Assembly: GCF_026262505.1 (NCBI RefSeq)
Contig: NC_067203.1
Span: 8,618,001 to 8,682,000 of the forward strand
Direction of reading: 5' to 3'
DNA length: 64,000 bases
Origin: Trichomonas vaginalis G3
Lineage: Eukaryota > Parabasalia > Trichomonadida > Trichomonadidae
How positions within the stretch are numbered: position 1 is the first letter of the stretch; each line of letters starts with the position of its first letter. Positions 28,768 to 38,936 of this stretch are shown here, in pieces. The notes under the pieces were generated by a model. That model was not told the origin of the DNA, ran no database searches, and was given only the letters and a program-made list of their open reading frames with translations. Position numbers and translations under genes: made by a program.

Positions 28768-30060
28768 TTAATCAAAGTCATCAATGTCTTCGTCTTCTGA
28801 TTCCCATTCGGACTTGAAAACTTGATAATCTCTTCCTGGTACACTCTGAATGGATTTTTTGTATTTGTTCTGTTTTTTAGAACCTTTTGTAACAGTTTTT
28901 TGTTTCAATATCATTTTGGAGTAACAATTCTCTTCAAATGATTTGACACAATCTTCTGGAAGTGGGGGAAGATGTAATGCTTTTTGTATATCTCCGAGAA
29001 AATGCTCTGGATCATTCCATTCTAAGATTGCAACGTTAACTCTAATGTTAATGTTCTTCCAGGCTCTTGATTTGTCCAAATAGCATGCAATTTTGGAGTT
29101 AAACGCTTCATTCATGCAGGTAGATCCAATGGAAGAAACTTTGGAAACTATGGGTGTCCATTTGTGAACCCAGTCATAGAGCATGAATTGAAGTTGGATC
29201 GAATTGACACCTTTTTGCCATTCAAAGCATTTGTAATTGTGCGGTTCGCAAAAAGAATGATTGCCTACGTAATGGTAGACACAATTCTCCCACATTTTCG
29301 TACGTTTGTCAATATTTTCTTCGGCAAAACATGACCAAAGCCACATACTTAGGCTTGCATTCAGACCCCAGAAAGGTCTCTCTATTTTTTCAATCTTCTG
29401 AGTCTTGTCGTTGAAAACTTCAACTGTCTTATGAGAAGCTGAGAACTTTGTAAAATCTTTTGAGATATTTTTTGATACATGACCTGGATCGAATCTTTCA
29501 AGATGAGAGACGCCAAATTCTTTAAAGACAGAGACACTTTTGTTATCTCGGTCTTTAATAATCTCTTTAACATCTTTCAAGATATTGTATTTCTTTAATT
29601 GCTTCAAGATGATTCGAGTTCCAGCACTTTCCATATTGTTGGAAGCTCCGGAATACTGAGCATGCTGTCTGTTTCCACCAATATGGTTGATGTTCACGCA
29701 TGCAAGAACTCTTTTTGTGACAGCATCGAGCGCAGTTACTGTACAACTTGGCGAGTTTCGCCTGTGCGTCCATCTTGCATCAATGGATAAGTAACCACTG
29801 AAGGACTTTCTCGACAGCATTAGGGAAATACTTTTAAGTCTTCTAATCTTATCGTCACAAAATCTCTGTTGTCTCATGACACCACTCTTCACAGGGGGCT
29901 TAGTTCCACAAAGAGAAAGAAAGCGAGCACCTTTTGTATATGGCATTCCGGTCATTATGCAAGCACCAAGCATCTGTCGCGCTGAGAGTCGACGACGTTC
30001 GTGGAGTAAAATGTTATGCATTGCCTTTGTTTTCCGTTTTGGGTGAACAATATGGCCCAT
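28768..30060 (-). CDS. Kolobok / Mutator-like-domain transposase
   Basis: 430 residues from ATG 30060. The core shows a DDE-type pattern: SIDARWTHRRNSPSCTVTAL with a first Asp, QYSGASNNMESAGTRIILKQL, then IIKDRDNKSVSVF with a second Asp. Later come CVYHYVGNHSFCEPHNYKCFEW with paired Cys/His, and a helical C-terminus ending in acidic residues. The same pattern (GSSxxME, then DGDSK-like) is seen in the Mutator-like transposase domain proteins that Kolobok elements encode. The gene is open throughout and sits between matching TTAA-flanked ends, so the copy may still be active. Confidence 0.75.
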   Translation of the reverse strand: MGHIVHPKRKTKAMHNILLHERRRLSARQMLGACIMTGMPYTKGARFLSLCGTKPPVKSGVMRQQRFCDDKIRRLKSISLMLSRKSFSGYLSIDARWTHRRNSPSCTVTALDAVTKRVLACVNINHIGGNRQHAQYSGASNNMESAGTRIILKQLKKYNILKDVKEIIKDRDNKSVSVFKEFGVSHLERFDPGHVSKNISKDFTKFSASHKTVEVFNDKTQKIEKIERPFWGLNASLSMWLWSCFAEENIDKRTKMWENCVYHYVGNHSFCEPHNYKCFEWQKGVNSIQLQFMLYDWVHKWTPIVSKVSSIGSTCMNEAFNSKIACYLDKSRAWKNINIRVNVAILEWNDPEHFLGDIQKALHLPPLPEDCVKSFEENCYSKMILKQKTVTKGSKKQNKYKKSIQSVPGRDYQVFKSEWESEDEDIDDFD

Positions 30061-31281
30061 ACAACAAAAAAAAATGAAATCCCGCCAAAAGTGAAAATTG
30101 AATAAAAAGTAATAATTAATAAATATATACTATATCATTAGATGAATATTTTGGAATAACATTTTAAAATCGAGGTTTTTCAATGGATAACGGTTCAATC
30201 AAAAATTTGACCCCATTTTAGAATCTACATTAAAAATGGAACATTTCTGTCGTTTCAAAATTCCAAAATAACGTTTCTATTCCTCTCAAAAGTAAAAATA
30301 AACTTTATTGGGGAAAAAATATTTTTATTTTCCAAAAAAAAAATGAAAACCTTAAATGCAAATCTAATTTTGATGCTTTTGTTTGTGATTTTTTGGATTT
30401 CGAAAAAAATTTGAAAATTCAGACAAGTTACCATTAACACTAATACGTTTCAGCGAGTCGGTCCCATCAGAGAAATTTTCATAAATCGGCGATAAAATTT
30501 ATTATTTCAGCAAAATATTCTCAGATCCAACTAGAATAAGGTCAAATTATACAAATTTAGCAAAGGCTAGTTATCCTACCTATTCAATTAACTTTAATTT
30601 TAAATAATTCAAGACAATTCTCAAAATTACCTTAATAATCGCGTTCTCTTCGCAAAATGACGATTCATCATTCACTACCAGCATAACTGAGGGCTTGTGC
30701 TCACAGAATAATACAGATAATTTACTTATTAATGCAAAATTTAGTACCAAAAGGTAATCATAGAAGATACAAAAAAAGTTTCTTTATTTTGATTGCTGAT
30801 TTTATTTCTTCTAAAATTTACTAAATCTAAAAAATCCAAAATTGAATGCTATTGAATTTCATGTTTATGTAACATATACTATTTATTATATAAGGAATAA
30901 AAATTTTATAGTTTTAATCAAAAATAAAGGTGTACTAAATGCATACAAAACAAGGTATTTTTTACTCATCCAAAATATGTTAACAGTGCTATTTATATAA
31001 TCAATATCCGAATTTCGAAATCATTTTGATGAAATCTTTATTTTAAAATTGAGTTGACTGTTAAAATCACCCGAGAAGGAGTAGGTGCCAAAAGTGCTTA
31101 CTCTTAAACAACCGTCGGATTTCCGGGTGAAATCGTGACACACTTTCGTCTTTCGTAGGCAGTGGTGGTTGTTACAAAAGGTAACTTCGAATGTAGCGTG
31201 AAATCTGCAAAAAAAATTCTGAAATTTGAATGGAGAACACAAAAATTGAATAGTTTACGTCAATAAAAAAGAGAAAAACGA

Positions 31282-31350
31282 AGCCAATGTGTCTCGAACC
31301 TAGGACTTATATCAGCAATTCCACTCTTTATCCCATTACACTACATGCAT
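31282..31350 (-). pseudogene. tRNA-like relic inside the Kolobok element
   Basis: On the - strand, TAGTGTAATGG (31343-31333) fits a polymerase III A box. GGTTCGAGACA (31300-31290) fits a B box at nine or so of eleven positions, with normal tRNA spacing between them. A partial anticodon stem GGAATT/AAGTCC encloses a loop containing GAT. The acceptor and T stems do not pair, so this is a degenerate tRNA or a tRNA-derived piece, not a working gene. Confidence 0.4.
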
Positions 31351-31866
31351 CTCTCACCTCAGTGAATGAGATCAACTATATGATAACTTTTTCCACATTA
31401 TATTCTTGTGGAAAAGTGACAAATAGCAACTTTGACCCTCTCTCACCCGAGAAGAGGGATTATCTCAATGAAAAGTACATAAAATAGCAAACGCACAAGA
31501 TGGCACTATGCAGCTTTATATTGTTATACAGGATGAACATATAAAATGTTTGGAAAACACTTACTTCGTTCTACAAATGTGTATCTCTTTATATCAAAGA
31601 TTCTTCTCAAATTATTGAGAGACTTCTCTCAAAAAAAGGGAAATTTGATAACTAAAAAAAATTATGGCATAACCTCTCGTTTTGCATAGATATATATTTA
31701 CATGGTCACAGAGCTTATTTTCATTGTCAAAACTTAAAAATTTTTAGTGGACTATACCCTTAATCACAGAGAAGGAGGAATTGTAGAAATCTTTGATTAG
31801 AGCTAGATAATACAAAATATTTAGTCTATATTATAAAGATATATCAATAACAAAAACAAAGTAAAA

Positions 31867-32247
31867 TTAACGAAGTAGCTTTGAAGCTGCTTGAAGTACT
31901 TCGAATCCTTCTGTTGAAAGATCAGTAAGCTGCTTATAGCATTTCTTAACTTGATCGTTGATTTGGTTTGACGATTCTATGCAATCTTGTTCAAATGAAG
32001 CTCTTTCGCTTTGATATTCGTCATCTGTAACTTTAAGTTCTTTAATACGTCTGATGCATGTAAGTAACTCGCGGGCATTTTGATCAATTTCCATTGTGTG
32101 AACTTCAATTTTGAGTTTCTGACGTGAAGAATCAAGAACATCATCATGGCGGACAATAGAATCTTTAATAAGTTCCGAATATGTATTGACGAGATTTGCG
32201 ATTGCATTCACAGATAACATACGAAGATCATTGATTTGCTTTTCCAT
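31867..32247 (-). CDS. probable Mediator subunit 22 (Surf5-like)
   Basis: 126 residues, all helical. The stretch NAIANLVNTYSELIKDSIV followed by QKLKIEVHTMEIDQNARELLTCIRRIKEL resembles the MED22/Surf5 pattern (a long helix, then a short E-V-x-x-x-x-x-x-x-A-x-E-L-L helix). MED22 is a head-module subunit of the Mediator complex that bridges regulators and RNA polymerase II. Length is close to the family norm. AAAAGTGACA sits eight bases upstream of the ATG on the coding strand. The assignment is by pattern; a small unrelated helical protein is the alternative. Confidence 0.5.
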   Translation of the reverse strand: MEKQINDLRMLSVNAIANLVNTYSELIKDSIVRHDDVLDSSRQKLKIEVHTMEIDQNARELLTCIRRIKELKVTDDEYQSERASFEQDCIESSNQINDQVKKCYKQLTDLSTEGFEVLQAASKLLR

Positions 32248-33047
32248 TCGGATTTGTCACTTTTATTCACTATGATGGGATTTTTAGAGATTAACGCGCA
32301 TATCCAAGAATTGGGTACCGCATACATTTTCGTACATCATGATGTAGAGCTTGCTTATACAAAACATTGTTAAATTCATTATTTATTTTTAATTGACTCA
32401 ACATTTTCAACTTAATCCTTTGAATTAACAGCTCAAAATTGATCTATGATTACAAATTATTGTTAAAATCTTATACACTTTACTTTGTTGAAAGAATTTG
32501 CTATTAATTTATAGATTATTTTTGATTGAGCATTTATTTATTAGATAGAGGAAAAGCATATACAATGTTTCGTTCATTTACATGAATGTAGGCCTGAGAA
32601 ATTGAATATATCAAACTATCTCCATCAATTTTTCAATATTTTTCAAAATTGAAATTAATAAATCTAATTATCTTTGATTCACATTGAATATAAATAGTCT
32701 TTGTTATAGATATTTATATTTAAGTCCTCATTTTGTCTATAAACATATGCTGTAAATCAATTGAAAAATAATTTCTGAAAATCTATCATTAAAACATAAA
32801 TAATGATTTATTACTACTTAGGTATAGAAGACAGCTATAGCTCTACATTCATTACAATGGAACATGAAGTTGATTTTCGCCTTTGAGTAGGAGTGTAAAA
32901 TAATTTTATAGAAATAGATTCCCTCTCAATTTTGAATTGTCCAAAAATTTTATCAAAATATTTTCTGGATATCTGAGCACAACTATAAATTTTATGAGAT
33001 AGAAATTTTCAGAAAGTTCATTAGATTGTCAAAGTCCTTCATCATAA
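32248..33047. other. divergent intergenic region
   Basis: 800 bp between two divergent genes. It holds tgtcactttt at 32255-32264 (promoter side of the MED22-like gene) and TCATTA at 33018-33023 (initiator of the HAD gene). The remaining sequence is AT-rich with no gene. Confidence 0.5.
33018..33023 (+). promoter_or_regulatory. TCATTA initiator
   Basis: Matches the trichomonad initiator TCA(C/T)T(A/T). It lies 24 bp before the ATG at 33048, giving a short leader typical of these organisms. Confidence 0.5.
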
Positions 33048-33692
33048 ATGATATCTCTCAAGCGCCAAACATTGCTAATTGACCTTGATGATGTAGTTTA
33101 TGATGCAGATTTTATTCCATTAGGCGTCTATTTCGATGTTATTGATCTCACTGCCGCAGAACTAAATATTTCGCCTGATCTAGTTGAAGAAGCTTGCGAA
33201 CCACCAAAAGGATCTGGTGCTGTCGGAGTATTTAATTGGATTCTAAGAATATGCGAGAACGATCTAGAAAATTATTTACAATTTTGTGAATTAATGTGCC
33301 AAAAGATTGATTATTCCAAAGTTGAACGCGATTATCATCTTTACGTACTTTTATGTGCAGCTTCAAAGAAATATAACGTCTATCTTGCAACAAATAATTG
33401 TCGGTCACATGTTGATCGTGTCTTAAGGATGAGATTCGGTAAAAATGTCCGTAACGCGTGTATTAAATGTATCGCCATTGAAGATACGTTTTATGATGGA
33501 ATGTTTCATCCAAAAGAAGTACCTGGTAATCTTTCAATCTATGCTATGCTAGCCAATACAGAACCACCTAATTGCACATTGTATGATGATACTATGGCCA
33601 ATCTAGAATGTGCTCGAAGAATTGGAATGAAGACATTATATATTACAAAAACATACTCTCTTACAAAAGCTCTAGAAGAACTTCTTCAATAA
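33048..33692 (+). CDS. HAD-superfamily phosphatase, pyrimidine 5'-nucleotidase-like
   Basis: 214 residues with the HAD layout: motif I LLIDLDDVVY (Asp12 nucleophile and Asp14), a helical cap, motif II YLATNN near residue 124, and motif IV CTLYDDTMANLECARRIGMKTLYI with paired Asp. The arrangement (DxDxxVY, helical cap, late DD followed by G-x-x-T) is closest to the SDT1/PHM8-type pyrimidine 5'-nucleotidases, which dephosphorylate UMP/CMP; other HAD phosphatases are possible. Motif I has Asp-Val where many relatives have Asn-Thr. Probably cytosolic, with no signal peptide. Confidence 0.7.
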   Translation: MISLKRQTLLIDLDDVVYDADFIPLGVYFDVIDLTAAELNISPDLVEEACEPPKGSGAVGVFNWILRICENDLENYLQFCELMCQKIDYSKVERDYHLYVLLCAASKKYNVYLATNNCRSHVDRVLRMRFGKNVRNACIKCIAIEDTFYDGMFHPKEVPGNLSIYAMLANTEPPNCTLYDDTMANLECARRIGMKTLYITKTYSLTKALEELLQ

Positions 33693-34005
33693 CTTACTAT
33701 CTATCCTGTTTATTAAAATTTCATATTATATTAATCTCATGTTAAAAAATTTCATTAAATTTTTATCTGCATTATCGATTATTGATATATACCCCTTACT
33801 AAACATATCATATTAGATACATATTTCCATTATATCATATAGAAATTCATATTCATAGAAATCCAAATCTTGTTATCAAAAAATCGGAAATCAAATTACG
33901 CCAATTAGTTGACCTTTATGCAATGGAATGTTTTTAAACTATTCTTAAAATAAATATCTTGAATTTCACTAAAATAATACAATTTTTATTTTTTTGAATA
34001 ACATA
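33693..34005. other. convergent intergenic spacer
   Basis: AT-rich 313 bp between convergent genes; nothing recognisable. Confidence 0.5.
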
Positions 34006-35172
34006 TTATATCTTATTTTTAGCCAATTCCGTATCTATTCTGCTTATACGTACCTTTTCTTCGGGTGATGGCTTCCTTTCTTGCGGAACAAGGTCTTCAT
34101 ATTCTTTATTTTTTCTAGCTTCTAATTCTTGAACCATTTCTTGTGGCAGCCCATATGACCACATTATATTTCTCATTCCGATTGCTTGTTGATAATACTC
34201 TTCTCTTGCGTCTGCTTTTCTGACGTAAGCAATGTTATCGATATTAACTACATATCGTGAAGTTACATCGAACAACTCGTGCATACCAACGGAAATGACC
34301 CTGGAAATATTCAGCTTGTTACCGACTTCATAAATAAATGGTAAATTCACAATTCCTGCAACTGGATCAACATGAATGAAGCGGCCAATCTTATAGCTAT
34401 ACACTTCCAGCCAAAGATAATTAATGAAAATGTCACGAGCAATGCGACATTCGAATCCAAATTTTCTGAGAATGGCACCGAATAAAATACAATATTCAGC
34501 GCTCATTCCTTTTCTGATGTTAAGTATATCTTCGGTATTAAAGAAGATTGGTATCCTCTTTGCCGACTTACATTGACGGCATTTGTATTTTCTCGAAGCA
34601 TCGGCACCTCTTTCTTTGTCTGAAGCTGAAGGAGAGCAATAATCTGAAAACATCATCTTTGTTTTGCAGTAATTACAAACGGGAGCGTCAATCCAAGTCA
34701 TTATAGAACCAGTAAACCATTTAGCCAAATTTTGCAACGTACCTACATCGTCCTCTACAATCAATTCTTTCGGTACTAGATCGTCAAAATTAATTTGACT
34801 TTCGTAAATTTTGGTAATTATCTTATGAAGACCGTTTAGATTACGTAAAAATGTTACTAATCTTGCGTCCATCATGATTGCCTCATATTTAAGAGAAGGA
34901 ATGTTTTTTACGCAGAATTCATCGATAATTGCAATTTCATTCTTAAATCCAATATGAACTTCGTTGACACTTTCTAATTCCCCAAATGCCTCATGAAATG
35001 GCTGGTCATTAATTTCTATTTTTTTACCATAATACAAAAATACAATTTCATCAATTGGGTTTTGGATTTGAAATGTTTCATTTAGAGTGGCAAATAACGC
35101 AGAAATTGGTATTTCTGGGTTAATGTCCAGCTCAACAGTTTTCCAATTATAATAAAAATCAATAACAACCAT
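34006..35172 (-). CDS. PNGase-like (peptide:N-glycanase fold), catalytic residues replaced
   Basis: 388 residues. Residues 1-78 look like a ubiquitin-like domain (VFLYYGKKIEI). The transglutaminase-like core has the PNGase zinc pairs CNYC (166/169) and CRQC (198/201). The segment IRKGMSAEYC aligns with the GRCGEW active-site block, so the nucleophile position is Ser224. NYLWLEVY (251-258) aligns with DHVWTEVY, putting Tyr252 in place of the catalytic His. Only the Asp of FIHVDP (269) remains. PNGases remove N-glycans from misfolded glycoproteins exported from the ER; this copy is probably non-catalytic and may bind glycans or partners. It diverges from the next gene over only 90 bp. Confidence 0.8.
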   Translation of the reverse strand: MVVIDFYYNWKTVELDINPEIPISALFATLNETFQIQNPIDEIVFLYYGKKIEINDQPFHEAFGELESVNEVHIGFKNEIAIIDEFCVKNIPSLKYEAIMMDARLVTFLRNLNGLHKIITKIYESQINFDDLVPKELIVEDDVGTLQNLAKWFTGSIMTWIDAPVCNYCKTKMMFSDYCSPSASDKERGADASRKYKCRQCKSAKRIPIFFNTEDILNIRKGMSAEYCILFGAILRKFGFECRIARDIFINYLWLEVYSYKIGRFIHVDPVAGIVNLPFIYEVGNKLNISRVISVGMHELFDVTSRYVVNIDNIAYVRKADAREEYYQQAIGMRNIMWSYGLPQEMVQELEARKNKEYEDLVPQERKPSPEEKVRISRIDTELAKNKI

Positions 35173-35262
35173 TTTTTATTTCTTCTAATTTAGGGGAGGA
35201 GGTGGTTGAACCCCCTTAAAATGTAAAACCGCAAAATCTGGACGATAGACCAAGAGGTCACA

Positions 35263-35538
35263 ATGGCAAAAGCGGCCAACGGAAAGGCTATGAAGGCCCG
35301 CAGGAGGAAGCGGTTTGTTACCCTTGACCCAATATATGAAAGACAGAGAGAAATCATTGCTGCTCGCATGCAAGCTCACATAGATATGCAGAATGGTAAG
35401 GAACCAGAAACACCAGCTCCACCAGTTGACCAGTGGGTTGCAGAACTTAGGCAGACACCGGCTCCAGTAGCTCCTTTCAACCGCGAAGAGATAGATGCTG
35501 ATGTTGAAGCTCTCAAGAAGCAGCTTCTCCCATATTAA
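35263..35538 (+). CDS. small basic protein of unknown function
   Basis: 91 residues. A basic N-terminus (KAMKARRRKRFVTLDPIYERQREIIAARMQAHIDM) leads to a proline-rich middle (EPETPAPPVDQW, RQTPAPVAPF) and a short acidic helix. Base composition is more GC-rich than its neighbours, as in highly expressed genes of this window such as RPS5. No family is recognised. The start follows a 90-bp gap shared with the divergent PNGase-like gene, so the two may share a promoter region. Confidence 0.55.
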   Translation: MAKAANGKAMKARRRKRFVTLDPIYERQREIIAARMQAHIDMQNGKEPETPAPPVDQWVAELRQTPAPVAPFNREEIDADVEALKKQLLPY

Positions 35539-35957
35539 GTTTTAGAGTAAATATTCCTGTTGCACAATACAGTTAATTACATGAACGTTACTTTTTATCT
35601 ATAAAATTAATAAATATTTTTCATTTTGTCTCAATACACATGAATATCTCATTGTCAGTTCATTTTATTATGACTTCAAAAGAATTAATTACCGAGAGCT
35701 AATTAAAAAATTTCATATTTACTCTGCATTAGATATATATCTATCAAAATATCTTTGAAAGAAAGCATAATCTCAAATATTTCTCCCTGTTTTTCTTCAT
35801 TTTCACTCTGTGGAGAATATTAATGTAATATTGGATTGAATAAGAATCTTTGAGTGGAATTTCTCAAGAAATCGATTTCAATCCATCCTGGTGATCATTC
35901 ATGCGCATTAATTAACCAAAGCATATGATAAGATTTATTCAGTCAATAAATAATTAA
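35539..35957. other. intergenic region
   Basis: AT-rich, no supported gene; ends at a kinase gene fragment. Confidence 0.5.
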
Positions 35958-36107
35958 TTACTTTGATGCCGGGCAAAGCTGTTGAACAATCCATGGATGA
36001 GAACGAACTTGAGAAAGTGGCATGCTCTTAGCTGGATCCTTCTGGAGGAAAAGTAATATCAAATCGCGAGCTAGAGGTGTAACAAATGATGGAAATTTTT
36101 TGACTAA
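35958..36107 (-). pseudogene. protein kinase C-terminal fragment
   Basis: A - strand frame of about 49 codons reads KKFPSFVTPLARDLILLF, LQKDPAKSMPLSQVRSHPWI, then VQQLCPASK and a stop at 35958. This is subdomain XI of a Ser/Thr kinase (ARDLI...P..R....HPW), as in Aurora or CAMK-type kinases. No upstream kinase domain follows it. The 829-residue gene begins 33 bp away on the other strand, so the kinase gene was cut off by a rearrangement. Confidence 0.7.
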
Positions 36108-36140
36108 TCATATTTTTTTTAAGAAAGACTAGCTTTTTCC

Positions 36141-38630
36141 ATGAGTTACGACATATCTAACATCAAAGAGATGTTAGATAGCAACCCCCCTGGTAGTGAA
36201 GAATACACTAGACTGACAAATCACATAATTTGTAATCCTCTCCCTTTGTTGGAGCAACTTAACAATTTTGGAGATTATAGTAACAAAAATCTTGCAGAAT
36301 TTATCATCACAATACTATTTCACATTTTCATTAATAATACCCATACTGAGATAAAATATGTTGAAATATTCAATCAGATAGTTGAAAAGCAACAAGGAAC
36401 ACTTAGCAAAACAATATTAGCATACATTTACATTATAGTAGGCGATTTTTCAACCATAATTCAACAAAAAAACTTTTCTCAATTGAATCAGATATTACAG
36501 ATATTAATATCAAACTATAATAAATATCAAGGCAGGATCATTGATATTATCAATGAATTTTACGAACAATTAAAGAATAATTTAACGAAATTCGAGGAAG
36601 AAGGAACCATAAATGACCATCTCACTCTCATCTATGCACAACTTATCAATTTACATATTCTCCCTCAACTTGATGATTTTGTAGATAACATAGCTACAAA
36701 TTTCGAACTACTTTCAGCTTCATGCAGCGCAATACCAATTATTAAGTTACTTACATCTTTAATTGATTACAGAAATCAAAGCCTATTAGAACTCATTGGA
36801 CAAGAAAAATATCTTGAAAAATATTTGTTTTTGACTGGAGATGAACAATTATTACTTGCATCAGCACGTTTGATGAATTCTGCTTATAAAGTTTCATTAA
36901 TATCAGAAAATGAATATGAAATTATACTTAATTATCTGGATTGTGAATTTATTTCTGTTTCACAAGAATCATTAATTTACATCAATCATTGCATCAACCA
37001 GGCAACAAATCCTTTAAGTCTGGAAGTATTCGATCATATTTTCATTAGAGCTGTAGAATATATTAACACAAACGAAATTCTTTATGATACAAAAGAATAT
37101 AGATTTTACATTCAAACATTAGTTAATTTTTATCGCAAACAAATTAAGTTTCTAGGTTTCGATGAAGAACATTTTAATTTCCAATTAAACTCTTTGGAGT
37201 GTGCTAAAATAACTGTTTTTTACTCAATGGTAGCCGAGTTAATTCGTTATAATGATGTTCCTCTAATTCTTGACTATTTTAATTTGTATCAATTTGATGG
37301 AGAAATAAATAGTTTTCATTATCGATACAGCTATTTCAAAATGATTAATGCAGCATTGATGCACAAACAACATTTCTTAACACCTGAATTTCTTGGAGAT
37401 GTTTTTAACATATTGTTTAAGTATTATTCTGTATATGATCTCGAATTTATCAAACAAAAATTAGGAAATTTGATTTATTCTATGGCATTAAATTACGCCA
37501 GATCATCAATTACAATTACTTTATCAACAGAAACTTATGAATCAATCTTACAAAAAAAGCCAAATAGTTCTGATATTGTTAAAGCTTTAGCACTTCTTTT
37601 GTTCGCATTTCATGATGCTAATGATAGTCAAGTAGAAGCACACTGGAAATATATTCATAATGTTAAATACGTTTTCGATCAAATTATTCCGGAAATGCAG
37701 CCATTTTTTATCATGAAATTGGATCCAAAGTTGATACAATTGACAAGTCAATCAACAGAACCCACTGATTTGGATCAAGAGTTGAATCAATTGACAAGTC
37801 AATCAACAGAACTCATTAATTCAATCAACGATAAAATATTAACTTCACTTGATAATTTGAATTATATTCAATGTTTGCCATTTTTGAAGAATAACTTAGA
37901 AATATTTAAAGGATTATATAATGACCGACAACTTTCTGACGTCCTTGGACCATATGTAACTGCTTTGGTTTCTTTTGTACAGCTTTATAAACCATTTTCA
38001 CAACCTTGGTATGAAGACTTCATCATTATTTACATGACAAAAAGAATTCCTTTCATGCAAAATATCAAATTCACTGTGAAAACTAATCTAGAAGTTCGAC
38101 AAATTTTAGAGGTTTTACATGAAATTTACCAATTAATATCTTCTCTTAATATTTCACACTTCAATATTCCTCGTCAAAATCAAATTTACAATTTTCTTCC
38201 AGTAATTAACGAGTTCTTGAGAGTTCTTTTAATAAAATATAATGATTGCTGTGAGATTTTGGAGTTATGTATCAAAATTGTTACAGAAACAGATGAAGTT
38301 CAAATGCTTCCTTACACGTTTTCATTCTTATTCGCTCCTGATTTTGATATATTCCTTCCAAAATACACAAAATTAATTAATGAAGTTGTTATCCCATGCC
38401 ATTCTTCATTAAAAGAAAAAGATAAAGATGAAGATGAAGGTAAAGATGAAGATGAAGATAAAGATAAAGTTACATTTCGTGGTATTTGGGATTCATTTTT
38501 AAGGTCAATTTCATGTCCATTAAACGTATTTAGTTTAAATGATCTCGGTAGTGATTTTAATGCTTATGTTGATTTTTGTAGAAAATTAGATGGACAGAGA
38601 TTACGCAATCCATATAGTTTAATTGAATAA
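36141..38630 (+). CDS. large alpha-solenoid protein, importin/exportin-like?
   Basis: 829 residues, Asn/Ile/Leu-rich and almost entirely helical, in repeated pairs of helices across the length. A short internal duplication, LTSQSTEPTDLDQELNQ / LTSQSTELINS, lies around residues 535-560. A low-complexity stretch of alternating Lys, Asp and Glu (EKDKDEDEGKDEDEDKDK) sits at about 755-775. Size, all-helical character and an N-terminal region resembling importin-beta family repeats suggest a nuclear transport receptor or another HEAT-type scaffold. I cannot assign it further. The start follows the truncated kinase fragment closely, so its promoter may be of mixed origin. Confidence 0.6.
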   Translation: MSYDISNIKEMLDSNPPGSEEYTRLTNHIICNPLPLLEQLNNFGDYSNKNLAEFIITILFHIFINNTHTEIKYVEIFNQIVEKQQGTLSKTILAYIYIIVGDFSTIIQQKNFSQLNQILQILISNYNKYQGRIIDIINEFYEQLKNNLTKFEEEGTINDHLTLIYAQLINLHILPQLDDFVDNIATNFELLSASCSAIPIIKLLTSLIDYRNQSLLELIGQEKYLEKYLFLTGDEQLLLASARLMNSAYKVSLISENEYEIILNYLDCEFISVSQESLIYINHCINQATNPLSLEVFDHIFIRAVEYINTNEILYDTKEYRFYIQTLVNFYRKQIKFLGFDEEHFNFQLNSLECAKITVFYSMVAELIRYNDVPLILDYFNLYQFDGEINSFHYRYSYFKMINAALMHKQHFLTPEFLGDVFNILFKYYSVYDLEFIKQKLGNLIYSMALNYARSSITITLSTETYESILQKKPNSSDIVKALALLLFAFHDANDSQVEAHWKYIHNVKYVFDQIIPEMQPFFIMKLDPKLIQLTSQSTEPTDLDQELNQLTSQSTELINSINDKILTSLDNLNYIQCLPFLKNNLEIFKGLYNDRQLSDVLGPYVTALVSFVQLYKPFSQPWYEDFIIIYMTKRIPFMQNIKFTVKTNLEVRQILEVLHEIYQLISSLNISHFNIPRQNQIYNFLPVINEFLRVLLIKYNDCCEILELCIKIVTETDEVQMLPYTFSFLFAPDFDIFLPKYTKLINEVVIPCHSSLKEKDKDEDEGKDEDEDKDKVTFRGIWDSFLRSISCPLNVFSLNDLGSDFNAYVDFCRKLDGQRLRNPYSLIE

Positions 38631-38936
38631 AATGTATAATTTATTTTTGCTTCTAATACCAAAGAATGTTTGAGTTGAAGTAATCGATGTTTAGATAATT
38701 ATACACATCTGACATTTTGCGATAAAGAAATATAATGCATATTTAAGAAAAACTCCGTCGTCATTAAAGTTTCTAATGAAATTAATTAATATGAGTTGTT
38801 GTAGCACTCTCTCAGCAAGCATTGAGGGAATTCATGTTCAGACTGGAAATGATCAATGAAAATGAAGTCACAGCTCTCGACTAGCTATCTTACGTTCTCA
38901 ATTTGAGTAGGAAATGAAAGATTATTCATAAATTAT
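38631..38936. other. intergenic region with possible relic
   Basis: Contains two short overlapping frames around 38792-38891 (REFMFRLEMINENEVTAL and MSCCSTLSASIEGIH) that may be a decayed gene; otherwise nothing. Confidence 0.25.

Larger units (their letters stand above)
28378..31763. mobile_element. Kolobok-type DNA transposon, about 3.4 kb
   Basis: TTAA occurs at 28378-28381 and 31760-31763, directly outside inverted ends that start GGGTATAGT. Imperfect similarity continues for about 100 bp (28382-28480 and 31661-31759), including gagaggtta-gccataat near the inner edge. TTAA target duplications plus ends starting GG are characteristic of Kolobok. Its transposase lies at 28768-30060. The 1.6 kb between the transposase start and the right end is noncoding except for a tRNA-like relic and a Cys/His-rich frame without ATG at about 31021-31242. 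Confidence 0.8.

Noticed and set aside
31282-31350. Functional tRNA gene
   Set aside because: A and B boxes fit, but acceptor and T stems do not pair.
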